Shown: piece by piece, positions 1 through 7,070 of the stretch
Position numbering within the stretch: position 1 is the stretch's first letter
Layout of the letters: the number at the start of each line of letters is the position of its first letter
Assembly (NCBI GenBank): GCA_027063075.1
Contig: JAMOSM010000097.1
Location: forward strand, 1-10,358
Length of the DNA: 10,358 nucleotides
Source of the DNA: Nautiliaceae bacterium
Lineage (GTDB): Bacteria > Campylobacterota > Campylobacteria > Campylobacterales > Nautiliaceae
Direction of reading: 5' to 3'
Program-made: the position numbers and the translations under genes
The notes under the pieces: model-generated
The model's input: only the letters and a program-made list of their open reading frames with translations
What the model was told of the DNA's origin: nothing
The model's database searches: none

Positions 1-204
1 GATTTCTCCTAAAAAGGGGGAATATATATGCAAAGCACCAACAGCTACAGGCTTTTTTTTGTCATAAATAACCTGATAAGAGCGTATGTTTGTAGCTATT
101 TCATCATCATCCCTATAAAGAATAATTCCCTCTTTTACATATGGCTCAAGAACTGTTTTTATATCTATAATCTCACTCAGAGTCGGTTTTTTTATCTTTA
201 ACAT
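1..204 (-). CDS. GNAT N-acetyltransferase, N-acetylglutamate synthase-like (partial, 3' end off the left edge)
   Basis: Reading the minus strand from an ATG at 204-202 gives an open frame of 68 codons to the window edge, beginning MLKIKKPTLSEI. The part containing GIILYRDDDEIATNIRSY and VAVGALHIYSPFLGEI has the look of the N-terminal half of short, stand-alone ArgA-like acetyltransferases, which add acetyl from acetyl-CoA to glutamate at the start of arginine synthesis. In those enzymes the pattern is 'G.ILPRS.DEI..NIR' followed by a strand with 'GC.ALH....L.EIRSL'. The acetyl-CoA binding motif would lie beyond the edge and cannot be checked. The start lies 32 bases inside the end of engB and has a GGGGTGAGA ribosome site directly upstream, so translation is probably coupled to engB. 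The assignment to the ArgA branch of GNAT rests on pattern memory. The GNAT call is firmer than the substrate. Confidence 0.72.
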   Translation of the reverse strand, partial: MLKIKKPTLSEIIDIKTVLEPYVKEGIILYRDDDEIATNIRSYQVIYDKKKPVAVGALHIYSPFLGEI

Positions 205-772
205 TCTCACCCCATAAAATTTCATTAATTTTTTTTCTAACCTGTTCAATCCCTCTTTTTTTAAGATTTGATACAAACAAGGCATCAGGGTATTTTTGTT
301 TTAGCTTAGAAAGCTCGCTCTGTTTTAATTTATCTATTTTTGTAAATACAGTCAAAAGCTGCTGGTCTTTTCTCATAAAAGATTTTAAATACTCATCTAC
401 ATTATTATCAATATCCAAATTAGGATGCCTAGCATCTCTTAAATGAATAAAAAGTTTAATATTAAATCTGTTTTTTAAAAATTCATCCAAATTTTTACCC
501 CAGTCTTTTAACATAGATTTTGAAACTTTTGCATAACCAAACCCTGGTAAATCCACAAGAATATACTTTTTACCTTCATCCTCTACTTCAAAAAAATTAA
601 TAAGTTTTGTTTTACCGGGAGTTTGAGAAACCTTTGCAATTTTCTGATTAGTAAAAGAGTTTAAAAAACTGCTTTTTCCAACATTACTTCTACCAAGTAA
701 TGCAACCTCAACAAAATTAGGTTCAATAGCTTCTTTTATAGTAGGAGCCGATTTTAAAAATTTTACTTTCAT
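173..772 (-). CDS. engB: Ribosome biogenesis GTP-binding protein EngB/YsxC
   Basis: This is a TrmE-Era-EngA-like GTPase that assists assembly of the large ribosomal subunit and is usually essential. The 199-residue protein is the normal family length, and all GTPase motifs are visible: G1 P-loop GRSNVGKS (27-34), G2 in TPGKT (51-55), G3 DLPG (74-77), G4 TKID (144-147) and a G5-like VSN (167-169). The FGYAKVSK stretch after G3 (78-85) and the basic C-terminus are typical of EngB. Its ATG shares one base with the lptA stop (TAATG) and is preceded by AAGGTGG, so the start is secure and translation is probably coupled. It is the penultimate visible gene of the envelope operon and overlaps the GNAT gene at its 3' end. 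The same position next to lptA is recalled for C. jejuni Cj0650. Confidence 0.95.
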   Translation of the reverse strand: MKVKFLKSAPTIKEAIEPNFVEVALLGRSNVGKSSFLNSFTNQKIAKVSQTPGKTKLINFFEVEDEGKKYILVDLPGFGYAKVSKSMLKDWGKNLDEFLKNRFNIKLFIHLRDARHPNLDIDNNVDEYLKSFMRKDQQLLTVFTKIDKLKQSELSKLKQKYPDALFVSNLKKRGIEQVRKKINEILWGENVKDKKTDSE

Positions 773-1218
773 TAATCCACCTTTATTATAATATTTACAG
801 GTTTTTTATTACCTATTACATTTACATCTTTTGTAAATCTGTTTATTTTTATCTTATCCGCACTTATACTTTCATTTGTCTCAAGTTTTTTAACATATGC
901 ATTTTTAAGTAATAAAATATCTCCAGATTTTATAAAATATTCCAATTTCTCACAATGACCCTGATAAGTTATATTATTATCTAATACAAATTTAAACCTG
1001 ACATTTCCTATCGCCTCAAATTTTACAGGTTTTTTTTGCTTGTTAAAATAAATTATCATCTCATCAGACAAAATATTATCTTTGCCCTTTGTAGCATTAA
1101 CATCACCTGTAAAAACACTTTTTAAGCGTTTAGAATCATACACAAATTTTTGACTTTTTATATGAAGTTCTTGAGCAAAAAGCCAAAGTGATAAAATTAT
1201 TAACAAAAGCTTTTTCAT
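772..1218 (-). CDS. lptA: LptA/OstA-like periplasmic LPS transport protein
   Basis: LptA forms the periplasmic bridge of the Lpt machine that carries lipopolysaccharide from the inner to the outer membrane. The protein has 148 residues. A hydrophobic signal peptide covers residues 1-15 (MKKLLLIILSLWLFA), with likely cleavage after Ala15. The rest is a run of short alternating beta-type segments in the OstA pattern: a 'FTGDVNATKGKDNILSDEM' unit (35-53), then AIGNVRFKF (69-77), then a 'A..I.....T..VNVIGNKKPV' unit near the C-terminus. These repeat the 'G.V......I.AD.......' logic of the beta-jellyroll. The ATG overlaps the lptC stop by one base (TAATG) after AAGG. Its place between lptC and engB strengthens the call, because sequence similarity in this family is low. 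Confidence 0.86.
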   Translation of the reverse strand: MKKLLLIILSLWLFAQELHIKSQKFVYDSKRLKSVFTGDVNATKGKDNILSDEMIIYFNKQKKPVKFEAIGNVRFKFVLDNNITYQGHCEKLEYFIKSGDILLLKNAYVKKLETNESISADKIKINRFTKDVNVIGNKKPVNIIIKVD

Positions 1219-1712
1219 TATTTAACCTTTAAAAAGTAATTAATATTTTCAGCAAAAATATTTTTATTAGAATCTATAAAAAAGCTACTTCCATAACCTC
1301 TGTAATTAGCTGATAAAATTTCAAATTTAGAACCTCTTAAGGTTTTTTTCAATTTATTATAAACTGCAAAATCAGAAGAGACATTATAATCTTTGTTTGA
1401 ATATTTTAAAATATAAACCTTAAGCTCAGGTTTATTATATACTGCTTTTTTTGCAAAAAAATCTTCGTGCTTTAATAAATCAAAAAAAGTAAAATTAAAA
1501 GCCACTATTTTTTTTTCGAAAATATTTAACTTATCAAAAGACCCCATCTTAGTTAAATTTACTTCATAAACAAAATATCTCCCCTTATCAATCTGCATAG
1601 GAATAAAATTTTTTATTTTATATTCTTTAATTACCTTCACATTTTTTATTTCTAACAAGGGATATAAACTAATTCCTAAAATAATTAAAATAAAAACTAC
1701 TGCTCTAACCAT
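1218..1712 (-). CDS. lptC: LptC-like LPS export protein (membrane-anchored)
   Basis: LptC docks LptA onto the LptBFG transporter in the inner membrane. The 164-residue product has one N-terminal hydrophobic helix (about residues 4-20, VVFILIILGISLYPLLE) and then a periplasmic domain. That domain contains beta-type segments, such as FFAKKAVYNKPELKVYIL (85-102), consistent with the LptC jellyroll but without sharp motifs. The gene order kdsC-lptC-lptA carries much of the weight, and matches the order recalled for C. jejuni Cj0647-Cj0649. The ATG at 1712 lies 16 bases inside the end of kdsC. No strong Shine-Dalgarno sequence precedes it, so it probably depends on ribosomes finishing kdsC. It could in principle be an unrelated single-pass protein, but this is unlikely in this context. 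Confidence 0.78.
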   Translation of the reverse strand: MVRAVVFILIILGISLYPLLEIKNVKVIKEYKIKNFIPMQIDKGRYFVYEVNLTKMGSFDKLNIFEKKIVAFNFTFFDLLKHEDFFAKKAVYNKPELKVYILKYSNKDYNVSSDFAVYNKLKKTLRGSKFEILSANYRGYGSSFFIDSNKNIFAENINYFLKVK

Positions 1713-2197
1713 AATGAAACAAATTTTTTATATAAATTCTCTTCTTTTAATAAAATTTCCACCATCTCAGCAACAGCCCCATCTCCTCCTTTTTTTGTAA
1801 GGGGATATTCAACATAATCATAAACAAAGGGATTAGCATCTGCTGGGGCAAATGTTTTTTTTGCAAGTTTCATCATAGATAAATCATTCATATCATCCCC
1901 GATAACCGCCACTTCATTAAAAGAGATATTAAGCTCTTCTATAATTTTCTCAAGCTCCTCTTTTTTATTTCTAACTCCTTGTCTTACTATCCCAATTCCA
2001 AGCTCTTTTGCACGTCTGTCTACTATCTTTGAAACTCTCCCCGTAATAATCGCACTCTTTTTTCCAAGCCTGTTCCAAGAAGAAACCATAAGGCCATCTT
2101 TAATATTAAAAGCCTTAAGTTCCTCTCCATCGTTTCCATAATATATTTTACCATCGGTTAATGTACCATCAACATCAATTACAATCAGCTCTGTCAT
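1697..2197 (-). CDS. kdsC: KdsC-type HAD phosphatase (3-deoxy-D-manno-octulosonate 8-phosphate phosphatase)
   Basis: KdsC removes phosphate from KDO-8-P, giving the KDO sugar used in the LPS inner core. This 166-residue protein is a cap-less C0 HAD phosphatase. Motif I is DVDGTLTDG (8-16) with nucleophile Asp8 and acid/base Asp10. Motif II is ITGR (51-54), the motif III lysine is in NKKE (77-80), and motif IV is GDDMND (100-105). The glycine-rich C-terminal motif reads GGDGAVAEMVE (137-147). KdsC enzymes usually have Arg after GAV (GAVRE), and here it is Ala143. This leaves some doubt about the exact substrate, although the neighbouring lptC and lptA fit an LPS role. The ATG overlaps the hisB stop (ATGA) after AAGGTG, and the 3' end overlaps lptC by 16 bases. 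Confidence 0.88.
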   Translation of the reverse strand: MTELIVIDVDGTLTDGKIYYGNDGEELKAFNIKDGLMVSSWNRLGKKSAIITGRVSKIVDRRAKELGIGIVRQGVRNKKEELEKIIEELNISFNEVAVIGDDMNDLSMMKLAKKTFAPADANPFVYDYVEYPLTKKGGDGAVAEMVEILLKEENLYKKFVSLWLEQ

Positions 2198-2760
2198 AAC
2201 ACACCTTTAGTAGAAGGGATTCCAGATTCTCTGTAAGTTAAAGCCCTTCTTAAAGCCACTGCAAACGATTTAAAAGCACTCTCTATTATATGATGTTTGT
2301 TTGTTCCTCTTTTATAAACAATATGAGCTGCTATTTTGAAGTTAAACACAAGTGATTTAAAAAATTCCTCTATAAGCTCTAAATCAAAATCTCTAATCCT
2401 TCCATCTGGAATTTCATAAACAAGATAAGGTCTTCCGCCTATATCCAAATCCACCTCAACTGCCGCTTCGTCTAATACAGCCACTGCGTTTGCAAATCTT
2501 TCTATATTTTTTACAGGAAAAATTTCTTTATACAAAGCCTCCCCTAAAACAATACCAACATCTTCAACAGTATGATGATAATCGACATCAATATCCCCGT
2601 CACAAAAAATTTCCATATCAATTCCACTGTGTTTTGCAAAAGTTTCAAGCATATGGTCAAAAAAACCAATACCAGTTGAAATATTACTTTTACCGTTTCC
2701 TTTTATATCAATTTTAATATCTATTCTCGTCTCTTTTGTCTCTCTTTTAATATGGGTCAT
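2194..2760 (-). CDS. hisB: Imidazoleglycerol-phosphate dehydratase (monofunctional HisB)
   Basis: HisB dehydrates imidazole-glycerol phosphate to imidazole-acetol phosphate in histidine synthesis, using two Mn ions per site. The 188-residue protein is the single-domain form, with no N-terminal histidinol-phosphatase part. The two repeated halves carry the expected motifs: GFFDHML (32-38), DYHHTVEDVGI (60-70), LDEAAVEVDLDIGGRPYL (96-113) and TNKHHIIESAFKS (153-165), with the family ending IPSTKGVL. The metal-binding pairs His62/His63 with Glu66 and His156/His157 with Glu160 are all present, so it should be active. The start is secure: ATG sits one base after the rlpA stop, and AGGAG lies in the end of rlpA. 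No other his gene is in the window, so it is an isolated histidine gene inside an envelope operon. Confidence 0.97.
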   Translation of the reverse strand: MTHIKRETKETRIDIKIDIKGNGKSNISTGIGFFDHMLETFAKHSGIDMEIFCDGDIDVDYHHTVEDVGIVLGEALYKEIFPVKNIERFANAVAVLDEAAVEVDLDIGGRPYLVYEIPDGRIRDFDLELIEEFFKSLVFNFKIAAHIVYKRGTNKHHIIESAFKSFAVALRRALTYRESGIPSTKGVL

Positions 2761-2761
2761 A

Positions 2762-3439
2762 TTAATCTCCTACCACAAATCCACTTATTTTATTTTTTAA
2801 CATAAATTTTTTTGCTTCTTTGTATGTTCTAAATCCACTTATATAGACTTTATAAAAAATATCTTTTTGAACTATAACAGTATTATATCCTAATTTTTGG
2901 TATTTTTGAGACAACTTTTTTGCTCCCGATTTTTTTAAAAATGCACCTACTTGAACTTTATACCCGCTTATATAATTTTTTCCTTTAAAACCAACTACAA
3001 CTATCTTAACAGGAGCAGTACCTGTTACATCAAGCCCTATTTTTTTCCCAGCTGCATAACTTAAATCTATAATTCTTCCTCTGATAAAAGGGCCTCTGTC
3101 ATTAATTCTTACAATAACACTTTTATTATTATTTAAATTTATAACTTTTACAATAGTATTCATAGGAAGTGTTTTATGAGCGGCTGTATATGCATACATA
3201 TTATAAACTTCTCCGCTGCTTGTATATCTCCCGTGAAAATTAGGACCATACCAGCTTGCAATCCCCCTTTCACTCCATCCTATATAAACCTTATTCAAAG
3301 GATAATATACCCTTCCTCTAACATAATAGGGTTTTTGAGTTTTTTTTGTTGAAGTGTTAAGCTGTATAGGTTCATTATAATACTTTTTGTTAGCACATCC
3401 TAAAAATAGTATAAAAATTAAAAAACTTACTACTCTCAT
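2762..3439 (-). CDS. rlpA: RlpA-like septal ring lytic transglycosylase lipoprotein (DPBB + SPOR domains)
   Basis: RlpA is an outer-membrane lipoprotein that, in species where it has been tested, cleaves stem-less glycan strands at the division septum. The 225-residue product has a lipoprotein signal ending in FLGC (lipid-bearing Cys15) and a linker. A double-psi beta-barrel follows at about 59-148 (GIASWYGPNFHGRYTSSGE onwards), then a C-terminal SPOR domain at about 160-224 (YKVQVGAF...) that would bind denuded septal peptidoglycan. Glu77, His88 and Asp114 are spaced 11 and 26 residues apart, as recalled for the important Glu120/His131/Asp157 of P. aeruginosa RlpA, so catalytic activity is plausible. 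The gene lies between mltD (3-bp gap) and hisB (1-bp gap), which places two peptidoglycan-cleaving enzymes side by side. Confidence 0.93.
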   Translation of the reverse strand: MRVVSFLIFILFLGCANKKYYNEPIQLNTSTKKTQKPYYVRGRVYYPLNKVYIGWSERGIASWYGPNFHGRYTSSGEVYNMYAYTAAHKTLPMNTIVKVINLNNNKSVIVRINDRGPFIRGRIIDLSYAAGKKIGLDVTGTAPVKIVVVGFKGKNYISGYKVQVGAFLKKSGAKKLSQKYQKLGYNTVIVQKDIFYKVYISGFRTYKEAKKFMLKNKISGFVVGD

Positions 3440-3442
3440 TTT

Positions 3443-4780
3443 TTACCTTAACTTTTGAGGAATTTTTAAGACCTGTCCGACTCTTATAATAGAACTGTTT
3501 AAATTATTTACTTTTTGAATTTTTTTATAAGAAATGCCGAATCTTTTTGCAATTTTTAAAAGAGAGTCTCCAGGTTTTACAATATATTTTACATATCTTT
3601 CATTTAAAGGTATTATTAATCTCTGTCCAACTCTTAAAAATCTTCCTACTCTGTTATAATCCTTTAATATTTTAACCTTTGTATCAAATTTTTTAGCTAT
3701 TTTATATAATGTGTCTCCTTTTTTTACCTTATAAATATAAATATATCTGCTTTTACCTCTGAAATGCTCCTTAAAAAAAGCAAGTTTCTGATAAGGTATG
3801 TAAATATAATATTTATAAGGAGGAGTAAAAGCATATCTAAGATGCATATTATTTGCTCTTAGCGTTTTATAATCAATATCAAGAAGTCTGCTAACAGAAT
3901 ATAAAGAAGTTCCCGGTGGAACGCTTACTTTATTAAAAGTAGGAGTTACTCCACTATTCAAAACGTATGCATTTGAATATTTTAAAAATTCATTACTATT
4001 AAGTAAAAAACTAAGAGAAACTACTTTTAAAATATAATTTCTTGTCTCTTTTGGAAGATATTGCCTTTTTAAACCTTTTTGATATCTTAAAAGTTCATCT
4101 AAAGAAACATCTATGTATGAAAGTTTTTTGTAAAGTATATAAAGTTTTTTAAAACTTTTGCTTCCGTATCTTTGATAAGCTTTTATAATTTTTCTATACT
4201 CTTTTATTCTTTTGTCTTTTCTACATCTTTTTCCAAGACTTTTACAAAGTTTATCTACTTTTGCCCTCACAACTCCTTCAACCGTTCTAGCTTCCCCGGC
4301 GTTATAAGCCATAATTGCAAGATACCATTTTCCAAAAAAATCATGCAGATATTTTAAATAATCTATTGCGGCTTTTGTAGATTTAACAGGATCTTTTCTC
4401 TCATCTACATACTCATCTATCCTAAGACCAAACCTCTTAGCAGTCGCTGGCATAAACTGCCAAAGCCCTATGGCTTTTTTATGAGATTTTGCACTCATAG
4501 AAAAATAACTCTCAGCCATTGCAACTGCTACAAGCTCTTGCGGAATTTTAGAAGAGATTATTTTTTCTTTAATAACCGGCAGAATTTCAAAACCGTTTTC
4601 TAAAATATTTAGAAAATATCTTTTTTTTCTTTGAGAATATTCTTTGTATTTTTTCTTTAAATCTTTATTAAATAAAAACTTATCGTTTATATCTAAAGAC
4701 CTAAGCACATTAACATTGCTATTACTGACTACATCCGCAAACAAAAAAGCAGTAAAAATAAAAAACAAAAATTTTTTCAT
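3443..4780 (-). CDS. mltD: MltD-like membrane-bound lytic murein transglycosylase with LysM repeats
   Basis: This enzyme cleaves the glycan strands of peptidoglycan. The 445-residue protein has a signal peptide (1-15, cut near FLFA/DV) with no lipobox cysteine. A family-1 SLT domain lies at about 77-165, with catalytic Glu90 in AMAES and the motifs GLWQFMPATA (105-114) and AYNAGEA (158-164). The LPKETRNYI motif (242-250) follows. Two clear LysM peptidoglycan-binding repeats are at about 349-392 (YKVKKGDTLYKIAKKF) and 398-440 (KYIVKPGDSLLKIAKRFGI), and a weaker LysM-like stretch lies at about 285-330. Between AYNAGEA and LPKET there are 77 residues, very rich in Lys and Arg, against roughly 20-25 in E. 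coli MltD from memory. The ATG overlaps the tatD stop (ATGA). Confidence 0.93.
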   Translation of the reverse strand: MKKFLFFIFTAFLFADVVSNSNVNVLRSLDINDKFLFNKDLKKKYKEYSQRKKRYFLNILENGFEILPVIKEKIISSKIPQELVAVAMAESYFSMSAKSHKKAIGLWQFMPATAKRFGLRIDEYVDERKDPVKSTKAAIDYLKYLHDFFGKWYLAIMAYNAGEARTVEGVVRAKVDKLCKSLGKRCRKDKRIKEYRKIIKAYQRYGSKSFKKLYILYKKLSYIDVSLDELLRYQKGLKRQYLPKETRNYILKVVSLSFLLNSNEFLKYSNAYVLNSGVTPTFNKVSVPPGTSLYSVSRLLDIDYKTLRANNMHLRYAFTPPYKYYIYIPYQKLAFFKEHFRGKSRYIYIYKVKKGDTLYKIAKKFDTKVKILKDYNRVGRFLRVGQRLIIPLNERYVKYIVKPGDSLLKIAKRFGISYKKIQKVNNLNSSIIRVGQVLKIPQKLR

Positions 4781-5526
4781 ATTTTAAAAAGCCTTCTTGC
4801 ATTTTCTGTTGTAATTTCTTCAACATCCTCTTTGCTAAGATTCCAAAGTTCAGCTATCTTATCTCTAATAAGAGTTGTATACATAGGTTCGTTTCTTTTG
4901 CCCCTGTATGGATGAGGTGTAAGATAAGGGGCATCAGTTTCAATTACTACTCTGTTTTTTGGAATTTTTGGAAAAACATTCACAAGTTTTTTTGCATTTT
5001 TAAATGTAATTACCCCGCCTATTCCATAATAAAACCTATCGGAAAATTTTAAAAGCTGCTCAGCTGCATTAAAACAGTGAAAAACTCCTTTAATTTCAGG
5101 ATGAGATTCTATTACGTTTACGCTATCTTCCGTAGCTTCTCTAATATGAACAATAATAGGTTTATTATACTTTTTTGCAAGTTCAATCTGTTTATGAAAA
5201 TATTCAATTTGCTTTTCTCTTTGTTCTTTATCTTTCACCCAGTAATAATCAAGCCCAATTTCACCTACAGCCACACATTTTGGATGATTTATAAAGCAGG
5301 TTATCAGTTTTTCATCATACTTATTAATATCAACCGGATGAAAACCTACAGCAAAATAAACATTATCATATTTTTGTGCAAGTTCTATTGCCCTTGGCAA
5401 ATCAACTGGGTCAGCTGCCGGAATTATAAATTTTTTAACCCCTGCATCTTCTGCTCTTTTTATAACCTCATCTACATCGTCTAAAAACTTTTTATTATCA
5501 AGATGAGTATGTGTATCTATTATCAT
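4777..5526 (-). CDS. tatD: TatD-family metal-dependent hydrolase (DNase-type)
   Basis: TatD proteins are TIM-barrel metallohydrolases, several of which are 3'-5' exonucleases or DNA-repair nucleases. The substrate of this member is unknown. The 249-residue protein is full length and keeps the whole metal site: His6 and His8 in DTHTHLD, Glu89 in GEIGLDYY, His127 in IIVHIREA, His150 in VFHCFNA, and Asp198 in ETDAPYLTP. The family ending (ENARRLFKI) is also present. It is the first gene of the minus-strand operon. Its ATG at 5526 has an AAGGGA ribosome site, and it faces the malic enzyme gene across a 94-bp divergent gap. A TatD gene next to the transglycosylase gene is also recalled in C. jejuni (Cj0644-Cj0645), so the pairing is probably ancestral. 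Confidence 0.95.
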   Translation of the reverse strand: MIIDTHTHLDNKKFLDDVDEVIKRAEDAGVKKFIIPAADPVDLPRAIELAQKYDNVYFAVGFHPVDINKYDEKLITCFINHPKCVAVGEIGLDYYWVKDKEQREKQIEYFHKQIELAKKYNKPIIVHIREATEDSVNVIESHPEIKGVFHCFNAAEQLLKFSDRFYYGIGGVITFKNAKKLVNVFPKIPKNRVVIETDAPYLTPHPYRGKRNEPMYTTLIRDKIAELWNLSKEDVEEITTENARRLFKI

Positions 5527-5558
5527 CTGTTCCCTTTTGTAACAAATTTTTTAAATAA

Positions 5559-5564
5559 AATATA
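5559..5564 (-). promoter_or_regulatory. Possible -10 element for the tatD-engB operon
   Basis: Read on the minus strand, TATATT occurs about 32-37 bases before the tatD ATG, inside a very AT-rich stretch. No convincing -35 hexamer lies 16-18 bases upstream (AGTTAC is the nearest). Campylobacterota sigma-70 promoters often lack a conserved -35, so the site is plausible but weak. Confidence 0.35.
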
Positions 5565-5569
5565 TTAAT

Positions 5570-5599
5570 TTGTAAAGTTTGGTAACTTTTAAATATAAT
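5570..5599 (+). promoter_or_regulatory. Probable sigma-70 promoter of the malic enzyme gene
   Basis: TATAAT (5594-5599) is preceded, after an 18-base spacer, by TTGTAA (5570-5575), which matches four of six -35 consensus bases. Transcription would begin near 5606, giving a leader of about 15 bases that contains the AGGAG ribosome site at 5611-5615. This promoter lies inside the longer open frame that begins at a TTG at 5579, which argues against that TTG as the start. Confidence 0.6.
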
Positions 5600-5620
5600 T
5601 GTACAAAAAAAGGAGCTGTA

Positions 5621-6937
5621 ATGGCAAATAAACCAACTTTCACAAAAGAAGAAGCATTAGAATATCATGCAAAACCGGTCCCTGGTAAAATTGCAATTGA
5701 AGTAACAAAACCTGTTAGAGACTCAAGAGACCTTTCAATTGCATACAGCCCTGGTGTTGCAATTCCTTGTATTGAAATCGATAAAGATGAACAATTAGCT
5801 TATACTTATACAAACAAAGCTAACTTAGTAGGAGTTGTAACAGATTCAACTGCAGTACTTGGACTTGGGACTTTAAAACCTGTTGCAGGTAAGCCTGTTA
5901 TGGAAGGTAAAGCTGTACTTTTTAAAAAATTTGCATTTATAGATGCTTATGATATTGAACTAAAAGAGAGAGACCCTGAAAAAATTATTGAAATCGTAGA
6001 AGCAATTTCTCCAACATTTGGTGGAATTAACCTTGAAGATATTAAAGCACCAAAATGTTTTGATATCGAAAAAGAATCACAGGCAAGATGTGATATTCCG
6101 ATTTTCCACGACGACCAACACGGAACAGCAATTATTTCATCTGCGGCAATTATCAACTGGGCAAAACTTGAAGGAAAAAAACTTGAAGACCTTAGAGTTG
6201 TAATTATCGGTGCCGGTGCTGCAGGACTTGCGGCTGCTGAAATGTATAAAGCTCTTGGAATCAGAAATATGGTTCTAACTGATTCTAGAGGTCCTATTAC
6301 TAAAAAAAGAGATGATTTAAATAAATATAAAGAACCGTGGGCAGTTGATGAAGATATTGAAACATTAGCTGACGCTCTAAAGGGTGCTGATGTTGTAGTT
6401 GGTAACTCAGTAGCAAATTGTATTACTCAGGATATGGTAAAAACTCTAAATCCAAATGCACTGCTTCTAACTCTTGCAAACCCGGACCCAGAAATCAAAC
6501 CAGAACTTGCTCTTGAAGTTAGACCTGACTTATACATAGGAACTGGAAGAAGTGACTATCCAAACCAAGTAAATAACGTATTAGGATTCCCATTTATTTT
6601 CAGAGGTGCTCTTGATACTCACGCAAAAGCTGTAAATATGGAAATGAAAATAGCGGCTGCTAAAGCACTTGCTGATTTAGCTGAAAAACCTGTACCTCAA
6701 TACGTAAAAGATGCTTATAGTGGAGCTGACTTGAAATTCGGAAAAGATTATATCCTTCCAAAACCGTTTGACAGAAGAGTGTTTGTTGATGAATCAGCAG
6801 CAGTAGCAAGAGCGGCACTTGAGAGCGGTGTTGCAAGAATTCAAGTTAATGATATTGATAAATGGGTTGAGGGTTACAAACAACATCTGATAAATATGCT
6901 TAAAGAAAAAGAAGGAATAGATTATTACGCAGAGTAG
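5621..6937 (+). CDS. NAD(P)-dependent malic enzyme (malate dehydrogenase, oxaloacetate-decarboxylating)
   Basis: Malic enzyme converts malate to pyruvate and CO2 with reduction of NAD(P), linking the TCA or reductive TCA cycle to pyruvate. The 438-residue protein is the short prokaryotic type, with no phosphotransacetylase domain fused at the C-terminus. The catalytic domain carries Tyr42 in AYSPGVA and the lysine in MEGK (Lys97). The metal ligands are in NLEDI (Glu139, Asp140) and FHDDQHGT (162-169). A Rossmann fold follows with GAGAAG (197-202) and DSRG (221-224), then LANPDPEI (285-292) and [11 protein letters not shown] (322-332). Cofactor preference cannot be told from these motifs. ATG 5621 is chosen over an upstream TTG at 5579 because AGGAG lies 5 bases before it and family proteins begin near here. 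It is a single-gene unit. Isoleucine codons are mostly ATT/ATC, with few ATA, unlike neighbouring genes, which suggests high expression. Confidence 0.95.
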   Translation: MANKPTFTKEEALEYHAKPVPGKIAIEVTKPVRDSRDLSIAYSPGVAIPCIEIDKDEQLAYTYTNKANLVGVVTDSTAVLGLGTLKPVAGKPVMEGKAVLFKKFAFIDAYDIELKERDPEKIIEIVEAISPTFGGINLEDIKAPKCFDIEKESQARCDIPIFHDDQHGTAIISSAAIINWAKLEGKKLEDLRVVIIGAGAAGLAAAEMYKALGIRNMVLTDSRGPITKKRDDLNKYKEPWAVDEDIETLADALKGADVVVGNSVANCITQDMVKTLNPNALLLTLANPDPEIKPELALEVRPDLYIGTGRSDYPNQVNNVLGFPFIFRGALDTHAKAVNMEMKIAAAKALADLAEKPVPQYVKDAYSGADLKFGKDYILPKPFDRRVFVDESAAVARAALESGVARIQVNDIDKWVEGYKQHLINMLKEKEGIDYYAE

Positions 6938-6944
6938 TTCCTTT

Positions 6945-6962
6945 GCCCTTTTGGGCTTTTTA
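6945..6962 (+). terminator. Intrinsic terminator after the malic enzyme gene
   Basis: GCCC (6945-6948), a TTTT loop and GGGC (6953-6956) form a short GC hairpin. It is followed directly by TTTTTATTTT and begins 8 bases after the stop codon. The stem is only 4 bp, but it is the only GC-rich hairpin in the gap and has the right U-tract on the plus strand. Confidence 0.72.
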
Positions 6963-7022
6963 TTTTATTAATTTTTGTATTTTTATTCTTTAAAAAATTA
7001 ACATAATAAAATTACTCTTAAC

Positions 7023-7051
7023 TTGAAACCTGATTAATTCTCTGCTATAAT
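7023..7051 (+). promoter_or_regulatory. Strong sigma-70 promoter of mogA
   Basis: TTGAAA (7023-7028), a 17-base spacer and TATAAT (7046-7051), with TG one base upstream of the -10 (an extended -10), make a near-consensus promoter. Initiation near 7058 would leave a leader of about 13 bases holding the AAGG ribosome site (7061-7064) before the mogA ATG at 7071. It should also transcribe the overlapping membrane protein gene. Confidence 0.85.
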
Positions 7052-7070
7052 CCTTCAAAAAAGGAAAAAG

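Noticed and set aside
2490..2717. Plus-strand open frame opposite hisB
   Set aside because: It is antisense to a strongly conserved gene, with a low-complexity Phe/Tyr/Gln-rich translation and no ribosome site. It is a shadow frame.
5077..5484. 135-codon plus-strand open frame opposite tatD
   Set aside because: Its translation is Phe/Ile/Asn-rich, as expected from the reverse of AT-rich coding DNA, and tatD has all its catalytic motifs on the other strand.
5579..5620. Upstream TTG start adding 14 residues to the malic enzyme
   Set aside because: It lies upstream of and through the likely -10 (5594-5599) and has no ribosome site. ATG 5621 has AGGAG at the right distance and a family-like N-terminus.
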